Shown: in pieces, positions 35,274 through 43,746 of the stretch
How the letters are laid out: each line of letters starts with the position of its first letter
Position numbering within the stretch: the stretch's first letter is position 1
DNA from: Tabrizicola sp.
Lineage (GTDB): Bacteria > Pseudomonadota > Alphaproteobacteria > Rhodobacterales > Rhodobacteraceae
Reading direction: 5' to 3'
DNA: 64,000 bases
Assembly: GCF_016792905.1 (NCBI RefSeq)
Contig: NZ_JAEULP010000016.1
Span: forward strand, 25,142-89,141
Translations under genes and position numbers: made by a program
Notes under the pieces: generated by a model
What the model was told of the DNA's origin: nothing
The model's database searches: none
What the model saw: the letters and a program-made list of their open reading frames with translations, nothing else

Positions 35274-35972
35274 ATGATGATGATGGTTCCCGCAAGCGAC
35301 CCCCGGCCCCTGCATTCGGCGCTGATCGTCGATGACCATCCGCTGTTCTGCGACGCCCTGTCGATGACGCTGAAGTCGGTCGCCGGGATCGAGGAGATCG
35401 AGACGGCGGATAGGCTGGAGACGGCGATTCACCGGGTCGACCTGAACCCGGCGCCGGATGCGATCGTGCTGGACCTGAACCTGCCGGACGTGAACGGCAT
35501 CGACGGGCTGATCCGGTTGCGGCAGGCGGCGGGGGAGGTGCCGGTGCTGGTGGTGTCCTCGCTGGCCGACAACCGGGTGATCGGGGCCTGCATGGCGGCG
35601 GGGGCGGCGGGCTTCGTGCCAAAGCATTCCCGGCGCGAGGTGTTCCGGGCGGCCTTCGACGCGCTGCGGGAGGGCAAGCGCTATCTGCCCGAGGGCTATG
35701 AGCCCCTGCCCGAGGGCAAGATGAAGGGAACCGCGCGAGAAGAGGCGATCGGTCGGCTGGGGCTTCTGACCCGGCAGCAGGCGAAGATATTGCAGCTGAT
35801 CTGCGAGGGCCTGTTGAACAAGCAGATCGCCTATGAGCTGTCGATTGCCGAGACCACGGTGAAGGCGCATGTCACGGCAATCATGCGCAAGCTTGGGGTG
35901 CAAAGCCGGACCCAGGCGGTGCTGATCGCGCGCGAGACGAACTTCACCTCGCTGATGCCAGAGGATGGCTGA
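35274..35972 (+). CDS. LuxR/NarL-family response regulator
   Basis: A 232-residue two-domain regulator. The receiver starts SALIVDDHPLFCDALSMTL and has the phosphoacceptor Asp67 in VLDLNLPDVNG, Ser in VVSSLAD and Lys in FVPKHSRRE. The DNA-binding domain is GLLTRQQAKILQLICEGLLNKQIAYELSIAETTVKAHVTAIMRKLGV, a NarL-type helix-turn-helix. Four consecutive ATG codons follow GGAAGG; the second or third has the better spacing. FlhR of Paracoccus and ErbR/AgmR-type regulators of Pseudomonas are known relatives that control quinoprotein alcohol oxidation, so this is the natural candidate for binding ACGACCAT. Confidence 0.88.
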   Translation: MMMMVPASDPRPLHSALIVDDHPLFCDALSMTLKSVAGIEEIETADRLETAIHRVDLNPAPDAIVLDLNLPDVNGIDGLIRLRQAAGEVPVLVVSSLADNRVIGACMAAGAAGFVPKHSRREVFRAAFDALREGKRYLPEGYEPLPEGKMKGTAREEAIGRLGLLTRQQAKILQLICEGLLNKQIAYELSIAETTVKAHVTAIMRKLGVQSRTQAVLIARETNFTSLMPEDG

Positions 35973-36032
35973 GAGCCGAAAGGCTTGCCCGGACTGGGAA
36001 AGCCGCCGTAGCATCGGGGCCGGGAGAAGGAC

Positions 36033-37208
36033 ATGATCGCCGCAGATGACACGGCCCCTGCCGCGGCGGGGGCATTGCCCGATGGCCTGTCCGTCATGCC
36101 GCGCGCCCATGCCGAGGCACGCGATCCCGAGGCTTTTGCAAAGCTGGTGAGGGGCCTTGGACCGGGGCCCTTTGTGGCAGTGATCCTGTTCATCTCGCCT
36201 CAGGCCGACCGCGCTGTGCTGGCGTCAGGGCTGTCGGCCGCGTTTCCCGGCGTCCCGGTGATCGGCTGCACCACGGCAGGGGAAATCTCGCCGGAGGGCT
36301 ATTCGGAGGGAGAGATCGTCGCGGTCGCCCTGCCCCGCGCCAGTTTCGCGGTGGACTGCCTGGGCGTCGACCTTGGCGCACTGGACCAGCAAGAGCTGAT
36401 CGGGCGGCTGATCCGGGCGCGGGCCGGGCTGGCGCGACGGCATCCCGACTGGGAGGACGAATTCGCCTTCGTCCTGGTCGACGGGCTGTCGATCCGCGAG
36501 GACGAGCTGACCGCTGCGCTGGGGCCGGGGCTGGGTCCGGTGCCGCTGTTCGGCGGCTCGGCCGGGGACGGCACGCGGTTTGCCGAGACCTTCGTCTTGC
36601 AGGACGGGCAGTTCCGCCAGGGCTGGGCAGTGCTGATGCTGGTGCGCACCGCCTGCAAGGTGAAGGTGTTCAGCCTGAACCACCTGACGCCCACCAACCG
36701 CCGCATGGTCGTCACCGGGGCCGACCCCGCCCGCAGGGTGGTGCACCAGATCAATGCGGAACCGGCGGCGCAGGAATACGCCCGCCTTCTGGGCAAGGAT
36801 CCGGCGCAGCTGACCACCTTCACCTTTGCGGCGCATCCGGTTGTCGTCCGCATCGGCGGCAGCCACCATGTCCGGGCGATCCAGCAGATGGCGCCAAACG
36901 GGGACTTGGTGTTCTTCTCGGCCATTGACGAGGGGCTGGTGCTGACACTGGCGGAGCCGCAGGATATGGCGGTGCATCTGGATTCGGCGCTGAACGCGCT
37001 GTCGGAAGCGGGAAAGCCAGCGGCGATCCTGGCCTGCGACTGCATCCTGCGGCGGATCGAGGCGATGGAGAACCAGCGGTTCGGGGCGGTGTCCAGCCTG
37101 TTGAAAAGCCACGGCGTCGTGGGCTTTTCCACATACGGCGAACAGCTCAACTCCATGCATGTGAACCAGACGATGACCGGGGTGGCAATCTACCCCCCGA
37201 AAGCCTGA
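36033..37208 (+). CDS. FIST-domain sensory protein
   Basis: A 391-residue soluble FIST protein. The N-terminal half has VAVILFISPQADRAVLASGLSAAFPGVPVIGCTTAGEISPEGYSEGEIVAVALP and LFGGSAGDGTRF; the C-terminal half has NGDLVFFSAIDEGLVLTLAEPQDM and AAILACDCILRRIEAMENQRFGAVSSLLKSHGVVGFSTYGEQLNSMHVNQTMTGVAI, both family marks. FIST domains are thought to sense small ligands and feed signalling proteins. The histidine kinase begins 2 bases after its stop, so it most likely supplies input to it. Confidence 0.88.
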   Translation: MIAADDTAPAAAGALPDGLSVMPRAHAEARDPEAFAKLVRGLGPGPFVAVILFISPQADRAVLASGLSAAFPGVPVIGCTTAGEISPEGYSEGEIVAVALPRASFAVDCLGVDLGALDQQELIGRLIRARAGLARRHPDWEDEFAFVLVDGLSIREDELTAALGPGLGPVPLFGGSAGDGTRFAETFVLQDGQFRQGWAVLMLVRTACKVKVFSLNHLTPTNRRMVVTGADPARRVVHQINAEPAAQEYARLLGKDPAQLTTFTFAAHPVVVRIGGSHHVRAIQQMAPNGDLVFFSAIDEGLVLTLAEPQDMAVHLDSALNALSEAGKPAAILACDCILRRIEAMENQRFGAVSSLLKSHGVVGFSTYGEQLNSMHVNQTMTGVAIYPPKA

Positions 37209-37209
37209 C

Positions 37210-39411
37210 ATGATCGAGACGCTGATCAACCCGGCGGACAGCGCCGAGCGGCGGGCCGAGAAGCTTCTGACCATCGCCGAGGCGCTGATGCGGCGCGTGG
37301 AGCAGGCGACGGACGACAGCGGCGCCGCCTATGCGCAGTTCCAGCGCGCGGCGCTGCTGGAGGATCAGGTCCGCGAGCGGACGCATGATCTGGGCCGGGC
37401 GCTGGACCTGCTCAATGAGTCGAACGCGCGACTGGCCGAGGCAACGCGCGAGGCCGAGACCGCGCGGCAGAACCTGTCGAACGCCATCGAGACGGTGCAG
37501 GAAGGCTTTGCCCTGTTCGACCGCGAGGACCGGCTGGTGATGTGCAACTCGCGTTTCGCCATGCACATGCCGGATGTCCATGCCCAGTTGCAGCCCGGCC
37601 TGTCGTTCCCGGATTATGTGGCCAAGGTCAGCCGCTCACCCCATCTGGCCTTGCCCGACGGCGAAGGTGGGCCGGACTGGGCGCAGGGGCGGTTGCGGCG
37701 GCACAAGGACCGGCACGTCATCTTCAACGTGCGGATCACGGGCGACAGCTGGGTGCAGGTCAGCGAGCACCGCACAGCGGATGGCGGCACGGTGATCCTG
37801 CAGACCGATGTCACCGACATCATTCGCGCCGAACGGCACGAACGCGGCAAGCTTCTGGACGATCAGGCACGGGTGATCCGGGCGACGCTGGACCACATCA
37901 ACCAGGGGATCAGCATCTTTGACGCCGAGGCGCGGCTGGTCGGCTGGAACCAGCGGCTGGGCACGCTTCTGTCCTTGCCGATGGGGCGGCTGCGGATCGG
38001 AGCCTCGTTCGAATACCTGTTCAGCCGGTTCCAGACCGAGATGCAGTTCGACACCGGGATGAGCTTTGGCGCGCTGATGGCCTGGGTTGCGGGCGCGGGC
38101 AGCAAGGCACCGCTGGAGTTCGAGGTGCGGCGCGGCGAGGACATGATCCTGGATGTCTTCGCGCAAGGGATGCCGGACGGTGGCTTCGTGTTCAGTTTCA
38201 CCGATGTCACGGCGGAACGCGCGGCGCTGGAGGCGCTGAGCCGGGCAAACGAGACACTGGAAGCCCGGGTGATGGAACGGACGCTGGAGCTGGAGGACGC
38301 GCTCGCCCATGCGGAACGGGCCAACGCCAGCCGGTCGCGCTTTGTGGCGGCGGCGAGCCATGACCTGTTGCAGCCCCTGTCGGCGGCGAAGCTTTTCATC
38401 AGCTCCATCGGTGGCGAGGGGCTGGACAGCGGCGCGCAGGTGGCGCTGGACAAGGCGCAGAACGCGCTGATCTCGGTCGAGGGGATCCTCGACGCGCTTC
38501 TGGACATCTCGAAGCTGGAATCGGGCAAGGCGGCAGTCAGCGTGGGGGCCGTCAACCTGGACCGGCTCTTGCGGACGCTGGCCGAGGAGTTCGCGCCGAT
38601 GGCTGCGGCGAAGGGGCTGGCGCTGAAGGTGGTGCCCTGCGGGGTGGTGGTCGAAAGCGACCCGGCCTATCTTCGGCGCATCCTGCAGAACCTGATCGGC
38701 AATGCGATCCGCTATACGGCCAGCGGCCGGGTCCTTGTGGGCGCGCGGCGTCGGGGCGGCCTGGTGCGGCTGGAGGTCTGGGACACGGGGCCCGGCATCC
38801 CCGAGGAAGCGCAGAACGACATCTTCAAGGAATTCCACCGCCTGAACGCCCGTGCCTCGGCCAGCGAGGGCATGGGTCTGGGGCTGGCGATCGTCGAACG
38901 CGCCTGCGCGCTGCTGGGGCACCCGCTGGGGCTGAATTCGGTCGTCGGACGCGGCACCTGTTTCATGGTTCAGGTGCCGTCTGGCGCGGCGGGACCGATG
39001 CTGCCACTGCCCGCCGAACTGCCGGAGCGCCGGGGCGTGCAGATGCTGGCAACCGAGAAGATCGCATTTCTGGTCGAGAACGACGCGGAATTGCGCCGGG
39101 CGCTGGGGCTGTTGTTGGAAAAGTGGGGGATGACGGTGCTGGATGCCGCCTCGGGCGAGGAGGCGCTGGCACTGATCGAGGAGATCGGCATCCTGCCGGA
39201 CATCTTCCTGGTCGATCACCAGTTGGGCGACGGGATCACGGGGATCGAGTTCCTGGGCCGGATCAGGGCGGCGCATGGCGAGGTGCCCGCGCGGCTGATC
39301 ACCGCGAACCGCGGGCTGGACGTGCGGGCAGCGGCGACGGCGGCGGGGATCGAAATCCTGTACAAGCCCATCGACCCCCGCGCGCTGGAAGCGGTGGTTT
39401 CGCGGCTTTAG
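37210..39411 (+). CDS. Hybrid histidine kinase with PAS domains and C-terminal receiver
   Basis: A 733-residue cytoplasmic sensor kinase without membrane segments. A coiled-coil start (about 1-100) leads into two PAS-like domains (NLSNAIETVQEGFALFDREDRL and ATLDHINQGISIFDAEARLVGWN). The kinase core has His384 in RFVAAASHDLLQPLSAAKLF, the N box in NLIGNAIRYT, and the G boxes in WDTGPGIP and GMGLGLAI. A receiver ends the protein, with phosphoacceptor Asp669 in FLVDHQLGDG. This is the NahK/ErcS'-like arrangement. The upstream FIST gene and response regulator complete a local signalling set. The stop overlaps by 4 bases the stop of the opposite-strand permease gene. Confidence 0.88.
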   Translation: MIETLINPADSAERRAEKLLTIAEALMRRVEQATDDSGAAYAQFQRAALLEDQVRERTHDLGRALDLLNESNARLAEATREAETARQNLSNAIETVQEGFALFDREDRLVMCNSRFAMHMPDVHAQLQPGLSFPDYVAKVSRSPHLALPDGEGGPDWAQGRLRRHKDRHVIFNVRITGDSWVQVSEHRTADGGTVILQTDVTDIIRAERHERGKLLDDQARVIRATLDHINQGISIFDAEARLVGWNQRLGTLLSLPMGRLRIGASFEYLFSRFQTEMQFDTGMSFGALMAWVAGAGSKAPLEFEVRRGEDMILDVFAQGMPDGGFVFSFTDVTAERAALEALSRANETLEARVMERTLELEDALAHAERANASRSRFVAAASHDLLQPLSAAKLFISSIGGEGLDSGAQVALDKAQNALISVEGILDALLDISKLESGKAAVSVGAVNLDRLLRTLAEEFAPMAAAKGLALKVVPCGVVVESDPAYLRRILQNLIGNAIRYTASGRVLVGARRRGGLVRLEVWDTGPGIPEEAQNDIFKEFHRLNARASASEGMGLGLAIVERACALLGHPLGLNSVVGRGTCFMVQVPSGAAGPMLPLPAELPERRGVQMLATEKIAFLVENDAELRRALGLLLEKWGMTVLDAASGEEALALIEEIGILPDIFLVDHQLGDGITGIEFLGRIRAAHGEVPARLITANRGLDVRAAATAAGIEILYKPIDPRALEAVVSRL

Positions 39412-40199
39412 CCCTTGGTGCGGGTGAAGCCGCGGGCGGGGTCATAGCCGTATAGTGCTGCCGCAGCGAAGACGGCGGTGGCGAGCAGGGTCCAGCCAAG
39501 GGCGGGCCAGTTTGGCGTGAGGTAGAGCGAGAAGCGGATCAGCTCGACCCCTTGCGTGAAGGGGTTCAGCGCGCAGGCGTTCGCGAGGGCTGGGCTGGCC
39601 TCGGCCATCTTCCAGAGCGGGTAGAGCGCGGAGGAGAGGAAGAACATCGGGAAGATGACGAAGTTCATCACTCCGGCAAAGTTCTCCAGTTGCCGGATGA
39701 GGGAAGAGAGGAGGAGCCCGAGGGCGCCGAGCATCAGGCCGACAAGGAGGAGGGCGGGGATCACGGCGACAAGGCCCACCAGGGGGGGCCGGATGCCCCA
39801 GGCGTAGCCGATGCCAAGGAAGACCCCGCATTGGAGGAGGCTGATCAGGGTTCCGGCGAGGAGTTTGGCGAAGAGGAGCCAACCGCGCGGCAGGGGGGCG
39901 GTGAGGAGAAGCCGCATCGAGCCCATCTCGCGGTCGTAGACGAGGGAGAGCGAGGATTGCATGCCGTTGAAGAGGCAGATCATGCCGAGAAGGCCGGGGA
40001 GGATGTAGGTCTCGTAGGTGATGTAGGTCTGGTAGGGGGGCGTGATCGAGAGGCCGAGGGCCGCACGGAACCCGGCGGCGAAGACCAGGAGCCAGACGAG
40101 GGGGCGGACGAGCGCGGCGACAAGGCGGCTTTTCTGGCCGAGGAAACGGGCCAGTTCGCGGTGCAATATGGCGGTGAGGGCGGCGAGGTAGCGGCTCAT
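39408..40199 (-). CDS. ABC-2 type transporter permease of the PQQ island
   Basis: A 263-residue permease with six transmembrane segments in the ABC-2 layout: MSRYLAALTAILHRELARFLGQKSRLVAALVRPLVWLLVFAAGF, LLGMICLFNGMQSSLSLVYDREMGSMRLLLTAPLPRGWLLFAKLLAG and a final helix before the C-terminus. Its start overlaps the ATPase stop by ATGA, so the two form one exporter. The cargo is unknown; such an ABC-2 pair is regularly found with PQQ-dependent alcohol oxidation genes. Confidence 0.85.
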   Translation of the reverse strand: MSRYLAALTAILHRELARFLGQKSRLVAALVRPLVWLLVFAAGFRAALGLSITPPYQTYITYETYILPGLLGMICLFNGMQSSLSLVYDREMGSMRLLLTAPLPRGWLLFAKLLAGTLISLLQCGVFLGIGYAWGIRPPLVGLVAVIPALLLVGLMLGALGLLLSSLIRQLENFAGVMNFVIFPMFFLSSALYPLWKMAEASPALANACALNPFTQGVELIRFSLYLTPNWPALGWTLLATAVFAAAALYGYDPARGFTRTKG

Positions 40200-40909
40200 G
40201 CGGGGTCGCCCGTAAGCGTGAGGAAGCGGTCGGTCAGGGTGCTGCCTTCGGCCAGGGTGGCGGCGGGGGCGTCGGCGAGGAGGCGGCCCCGGTGCAGGAT
40301 CAGGCAGCGGTCGGTGGGGGCGACTTCGTCGGTGAGGTGGGTGGCCCAGAGGACGGTGGTTCCCTGCCGGGCAAGCGCATGGGCGTGATCGGTGATCGTC
40401 CGGCGTGAGGCTGCGTCGAGGCCGACCGTGGGTTCGTCGAGGAGGAGGACGGCGGGGCGATGGATCAGCGCGCGCGCCAGTTCGACGCGGCGGCGTTGCC
40501 CACCGGAAAGGCTGCGGGCGGGGGTGTCGGCGCGGTCGGCGAGCGACAGGGTGGCCAGCGCCTCGTCGGCAGAGGCGCGGGCGGCGGGGCCGGTCAGGCC
40601 GTGGAGTGCCGCGTAGTAAAGCAGATTGCGGCGGGTGGTGAGGTCGAGGTCGAGCGTCGGTTGCTGGAACACGCAGCCCAGCGCAGCGAGGGCCTTCAGG
40701 GGCGCGCGGGTGAGGTCGTGCCCGGCGATGGCGATCCGACCCTGCGGCGCGACGAAGAGCCGGGTGAGGAGGGAAAAGAGGGTGGACTTGCCCGCCCCGT
40801 TCGGCCCCAGAAGTGCTGTGAAGCTGCCGGGGGCGAGGGTGAAGGTCAGCCCGTCCAGCGCCTTGCGCGGGCCATAGGCGAAGGAGAGGCTTTCGACGGA
40901 GAGGGTCAT
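40196..40909 (-). CDS. ABC transporter ATP-binding protein of the PQQ island
   Basis: A 237-residue ATPase with all motifs: Walker A LLGPNGAGKSTL, Q loop CVFQQPTLDLD, signature RSLSGGQRRRVELARAL, Walker B VLLLDEPTVGLDAA and the switch His in VLWATHLTDE. It pairs with the ABC-2 permease downstream. The gap of 118 bases to the next gene upstream holds GC-rich repeated arms around 40962-40985 but no gene. Confidence 0.92.
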   Translation of the reverse strand: MTLSVESLSFAYGPRKALDGLTFTLAPGSFTALLGPNGAGKSTLFSLLTRLFVAPQGRIAIAGHDLTRAPLKALAALGCVFQQPTLDLDLTTRRNLLYYAALHGLTGPAARASADEALATLSLADRADTPARSLSGGQRRRVELARALIHRPAVLLLDEPTVGLDAASRRTITDHAHALARQGTTVLWATHLTDEVAPTDRCLILHRGRLLADAPAATLAEGSTLTDRFLTLTGDPA

Positions 40910-41027
40910 TCAGGGCGGGTCCTGACCTGCTCGGGTGATCGTGTCCCGGTCGCAGTCCCCATATCCCCTCCCCGCCGGGGGAAGTGGAGGCACATTGACC
41001 CGGCCGCCTGACCTGTGCGTGCCCGGC

Positions 41028-41465
41028 TCATTCGATGGTGATCTGCAGGGTCTGAGTCTCGCCGCCTTGCGGGGTGCGCAGGGTGTAGCTGCCGGGCTTG
41101 ATGGCGATGAAGCCCACGTCCATCGTGCCCGCCTCGTCGAATTCCACGCTGTCGAGGCCGAGGGGGCGGATTTCCAGGCCCTCGATGACGATCTCGTCGA
41201 TCCAGACTGCACGCAGGAAATCGGCCCCGGCCAGCGCGAGTTCCTGACTGCCGTCGGAGGTGATCTCGACCTCGTAATAGGTGCCGGATTTCAGATGCCA
41301 GGCTTCGCCGAGCGGTTGGCCGGCGGAAAGCATGATTTCGGGCAGGTCCTGCTTGTTGGTGGCGGCAAAGAGGCCAGCGGGGGCACCCATGCCGGCCGTA
41401 GCTTCGTCGTTGTCGGCAAAGGCGGGGGTAGCAAGACTGGCGAGCAAGGCAAGGGTCAGGCGCAT
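41028..41465 (-). CDS. Periplasmic protein of unknown function in the PQQ island
   Basis: A 145-residue protein with a signal peptide (MRLTLALLASLATPAFA). The mature part looks beta-rich: IMLSAGQPLGEAWHLKSGTYYEVEITSDGSQELALAGADFLRAVWIDEIVIEGLEIRPLG and FIAIKPGSYTLRTPQGGETQTLQITI. This is reminiscent of cupredoxin-like folds, but there is no Cys and only one His in the mature part, so no blue-copper site is possible. It lies 5 bases after the beta-propeller stop in the same direction. I do not recognise a named family. Confidence 0.7.
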   Translation of the reverse strand: MRLTLALLASLATPAFADNDEATAGMGAPAGLFAATNKQDLPEIMLSAGQPLGEAWHLKSGTYYEVEITSDGSQELALAGADFLRAVWIDEIVIEGLEIRPLGLDSVEFDEAGTMDVGFIAIKPGSYTLRTPQGGETQTLQITIE

Positions 41466-41469
41466 GGGA

Positions 41470-42420
41470 TCACTCCGTCGGCCGGAAGGCGGCGCCCCAG
41501 GGGAAGCGACCGACCTTGATGGATTTGAGCGCGCTGCGGGAGGCGACGTCGATCACGGTGACATCACCCGACACGCCGTTGGTGGTGAAAAGCTGGCTGT
41601 GGTCGCGGTTGAAGGCCATGTGCCAGACGCGGCGACCGACGAGGATGTAGGTCTCGACCTCATGGGTCTGCATGTTGATCACGGCGACATGGTTCGCCGG
41701 GCCGAGGGCGACGAAGGCGGTGCTCTGGTCGGGGGTGAATTCGAAGCCGACCGGCTGGATCAGGTCGTCGTTGACGCCGGGAATGGCGAAGCGGATCTTC
41801 GCCTTCTCGGCCTTGGTCGCCACGTCGAAGACCGTGACCGTGCCGCCGACTTCGGAGGACACCCAAAGTTCACTTGCGGTGAATTCAGCGTGGCGCGGGC
41901 GGCTGTCGACCAAAGTGTTGGCAATGATCTGGTGCGTCCTGGTGTCGATCCAGTGCGCCATGTTGGTGGTTTCCGACGTCGTCACCACAATGGCGCCATC
42001 CGGCGAGACGCCCATCCCTTCCGGCTCGATCCCGACGTTGATCTGGGCCACGACCTTGCGGCTGTCGACATCGACGACGGTCGTCACCGCATCGTCTTCG
42101 TTGGCGATCCAGAGATGCTTGTCGTCGGGATGCAGGACGAACTGTTCCGGGTCCTCGCCGGAGGGCAGCTCGTGCAGGATTTCGCCGGTGGCCGGGTCCA
42201 TCACCTGCACCGTGTCGCTGTCCGAGGCGCAGATGTAGACGCGGGAATAGTCGTGGCTGAAAGTGATCCCGCGCGGGCGTTCGCCGGTGGGGATCGTCCG
42301 GGTGACTTCCAGCGTCGCAGTGTCGATCACGCTGATCGTGTCGTCCTTTTCGTTCGTCACCCAGATTTCGTCGGCCAATGTCGGGGTGGCGAGGAGGGTC
42401 AGGAGAAGCAGGCGGATCAT
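41470..42420 (-). CDS. PQQ-dependent catabolism-associated YVTN beta-propeller protein
   Basis: A 316-residue exported protein (signal MIRLLLLTLLATPTLA) with about seven YVTN-type repeats, for example EIWVTNEKDDTISVIDTATLEVTRTIPTGERPRGITFS and HLWIANEDDAVTTVVDVDSRKVVAQINVG. The family is found specifically beside PQQ alcohol oxidation systems, and its role there is unknown. It overlaps the substrate-binding protein gene by ATGA, and its final blade reads VGRFPWGAAFRP. Confidence 0.85.
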   Translation of the reverse strand: MIRLLLLTLLATPTLADEIWVTNEKDDTISVIDTATLEVTRTIPTGERPRGITFSHDYSRVYICASDSDTVQVMDPATGEILHELPSGEDPEQFVLHPDDKHLWIANEDDAVTTVVDVDSRKVVAQINVGIEPEGMGVSPDGAIVVTTSETTNMAHWIDTRTHQIIANTLVDSRPRHAEFTASELWVSSEVGGTVTVFDVATKAEKAKIRFAIPGVNDDLIQPVGFEFTPDQSTAFVALGPANHVAVINMQTHEVETYILVGRRVWHMAFNRDHSQLFTTNGVSGDVTVIDVASRSALKSIKVGRFPWGAAFRPTE

Positions 42421-43586
42421 GGGGCCCCCTTGAAGGCGGTGCAGGCGGATTCGGGTTCGTCGAGGCCGAGGGTGTCCATCTCGTTCCGCTGGTGCAGGAA
42501 GCCTTCGACCGGGGCCAGGGTCACAAGCGCGCGGGAGTTCACCACGGCAATGGGCTGGCGAAGCTGGCCATTCCAGGCACGGAACGACAGGCCGCGGCCC
42601 TTGAAGCCGTCCATCTGGAAATCCGGGTTGAGGAGGAACGCGCGGAGCGTGGCCGGGTCGCTGGAGCCGGTGCGGGTCACGGCCTCGCCGATGGCGCGGA
42701 TGGCAGCCCAGGCGGCGTAGTCCAGGCCGCGCATCGGGCGGAGGGCGTGGTCCTCGAAACGGTTCTGAAGCTGGACCGCGCCCCAGCTTTCGATGACCGG
42801 GGCCCAGGCCGTGGGGACCATGCCGTCGGACCCTGCCACGGGGCGGGGGAGCCAGGCGTTGTGTTCGATGTAGCGGCCGAAGTCGTCGGTTTCGTCAGCG
42901 ACAAGGATGACGTCATGGTCGGGGAACCCCTCAGTGAAGCGGGGAATTTCGTCCATGGTGGACTCGCGCAGGTCGGTGTCGAAGGTCCAGTCCTTCTCGG
43001 CGGCGATGGTGATGCCGAACTTGGTGGCAGACCGCCGGAGGGCTTCGGCGAAGGCCTGGTCGGCGGGATGCGAGCCGGTGACCAGGACGGTCGTCTGCCA
43101 CTGCTTGCGCTGCAGGACCTGCATCAGGGCATCGGTGCGCGCGGCGTCTTCGGGGATCGTGTGGAGAAGGTTCGCCCGGCAGTCGCCAGAGCGGAGATTT
43201 TCCGCGCCGGAGGAGACGTTGAAGAGAAGCGCCCCTTGCGCCTCGGGCAGGTCGGCGACCGACAGGATCGTGGCGGGATCGGCGTCGATCAGGATCAGGC
43301 GGGAGGTCTTCAGCGCCTCGCGCGCGGCTGTGGTCAGCTCGCCACCCGGGGGGATGGAGGCGAGGGTCAGGCTGTAGCTGTGGCCAAGGAAGCTGCCGGT
43401 GGTTTGGGTGTCGGCAATGGCGATTTCAGCCCCGGCGATGCCAAGGTCTTCCGGCACGGGGTCGAGGTTCGAGAGGACCGGGGGGCGGTCGACCTCCAGC
43501 CGCAGGTAGGTGATCGCGACGGGCAGCTCGGCCCAGGCAGGCGCGGCTGTCGCAAGGATCGCGATGGTCAGGACGATGCGGAACAT
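42417..43586 (-). CDS. PQQ-associated ABC transporter substrate-binding protein (branched-chain-type)
   Basis: A 389-residue periplasmic binding protein. I start it at the ATG behind GGAGGG that yields the signal MFRIVLTIAILATAAPAWA; an 88-codon upstream extension is not protein-like. The body has two lobes of the Leu/Ile/Val-binding type (AALLFNVSSGAENLRSGDCRANLLHTIPEDAARTDALMQVLQRKQWQTTVLVTGSHPAD, then HDVILVADETDDFGRYIEHN). It is the first gene of the minus-strand unit with the beta-propeller, unknown protein and ABC exporter, and is divergent from the PedF-like gene. The ligand is not known. Confidence 0.85.
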   Translation of the reverse strand: MFRIVLTIAILATAAPAWAELPVAITYLRLEVDRPPVLSNLDPVPEDLGIAGAEIAIADTQTTGSFLGHSYSLTLASIPPGGELTTAAREALKTSRLILIDADPATILSVADLPEAQGALLFNVSSGAENLRSGDCRANLLHTIPEDAARTDALMQVLQRKQWQTTVLVTGSHPADQAFAEALRRSATKFGITIAAEKDWTFDTDLRESTMDEIPRFTEGFPDHDVILVADETDDFGRYIEHNAWLPRPVAGSDGMVPTAWAPVIESWGAVQLQNRFEDHALRPMRGLDYAAWAAIRAIGEAVTRTGSSDPATLRAFLLNPDFQMDGFKGRGLSFRAWNGQLRQPIAVVNSRALVTLAPVEGFLHQRNEMDTLGLDEPESACTAFKGAP

Positions 43587-43637
43587 GGAGCCCTCCCTCC
43601 AGGCCCAAGACTGCGACCGGGGGCAGCGATGGCCAAT

Positions 43638-43650
43638 ACGACCATGGTCG
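43638..43650. promoter_or_regulatory. ACGACCAT palindrome between the substrate-binding protein and PedF-like genes
   Basis: CGACCATGGTCG at 43639-43650 is a perfect palindrome, part of ATACGACCATGGTCGG. It lies 52 bases upstream of the minus-strand substrate-binding gene and 97 bases upstream of the PedF-like gene. A looser copy, TTGGTCGAAT, follows near 43679. The core equals the sites in front of pqq, xoxF and the first cytochrome. Confidence 0.6.
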
Positions 43651-43746
43651 GACGGCGCGGAGGGGCGGGTTGCACCTTGGTCGAATGGCGGGGGGCGGGG
43701 GTCAGGGTTTACCCCTTTGACCCAGACCTTGAGGGAGGACCCCCGA

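Noticed and set aside
33297-36110. A 937-codon minus-strand frame opposite xoxF and the response regulator
   Set aside because: It is antisense to well-supported genes and spans the xoxF terminator; no recognisable domain.
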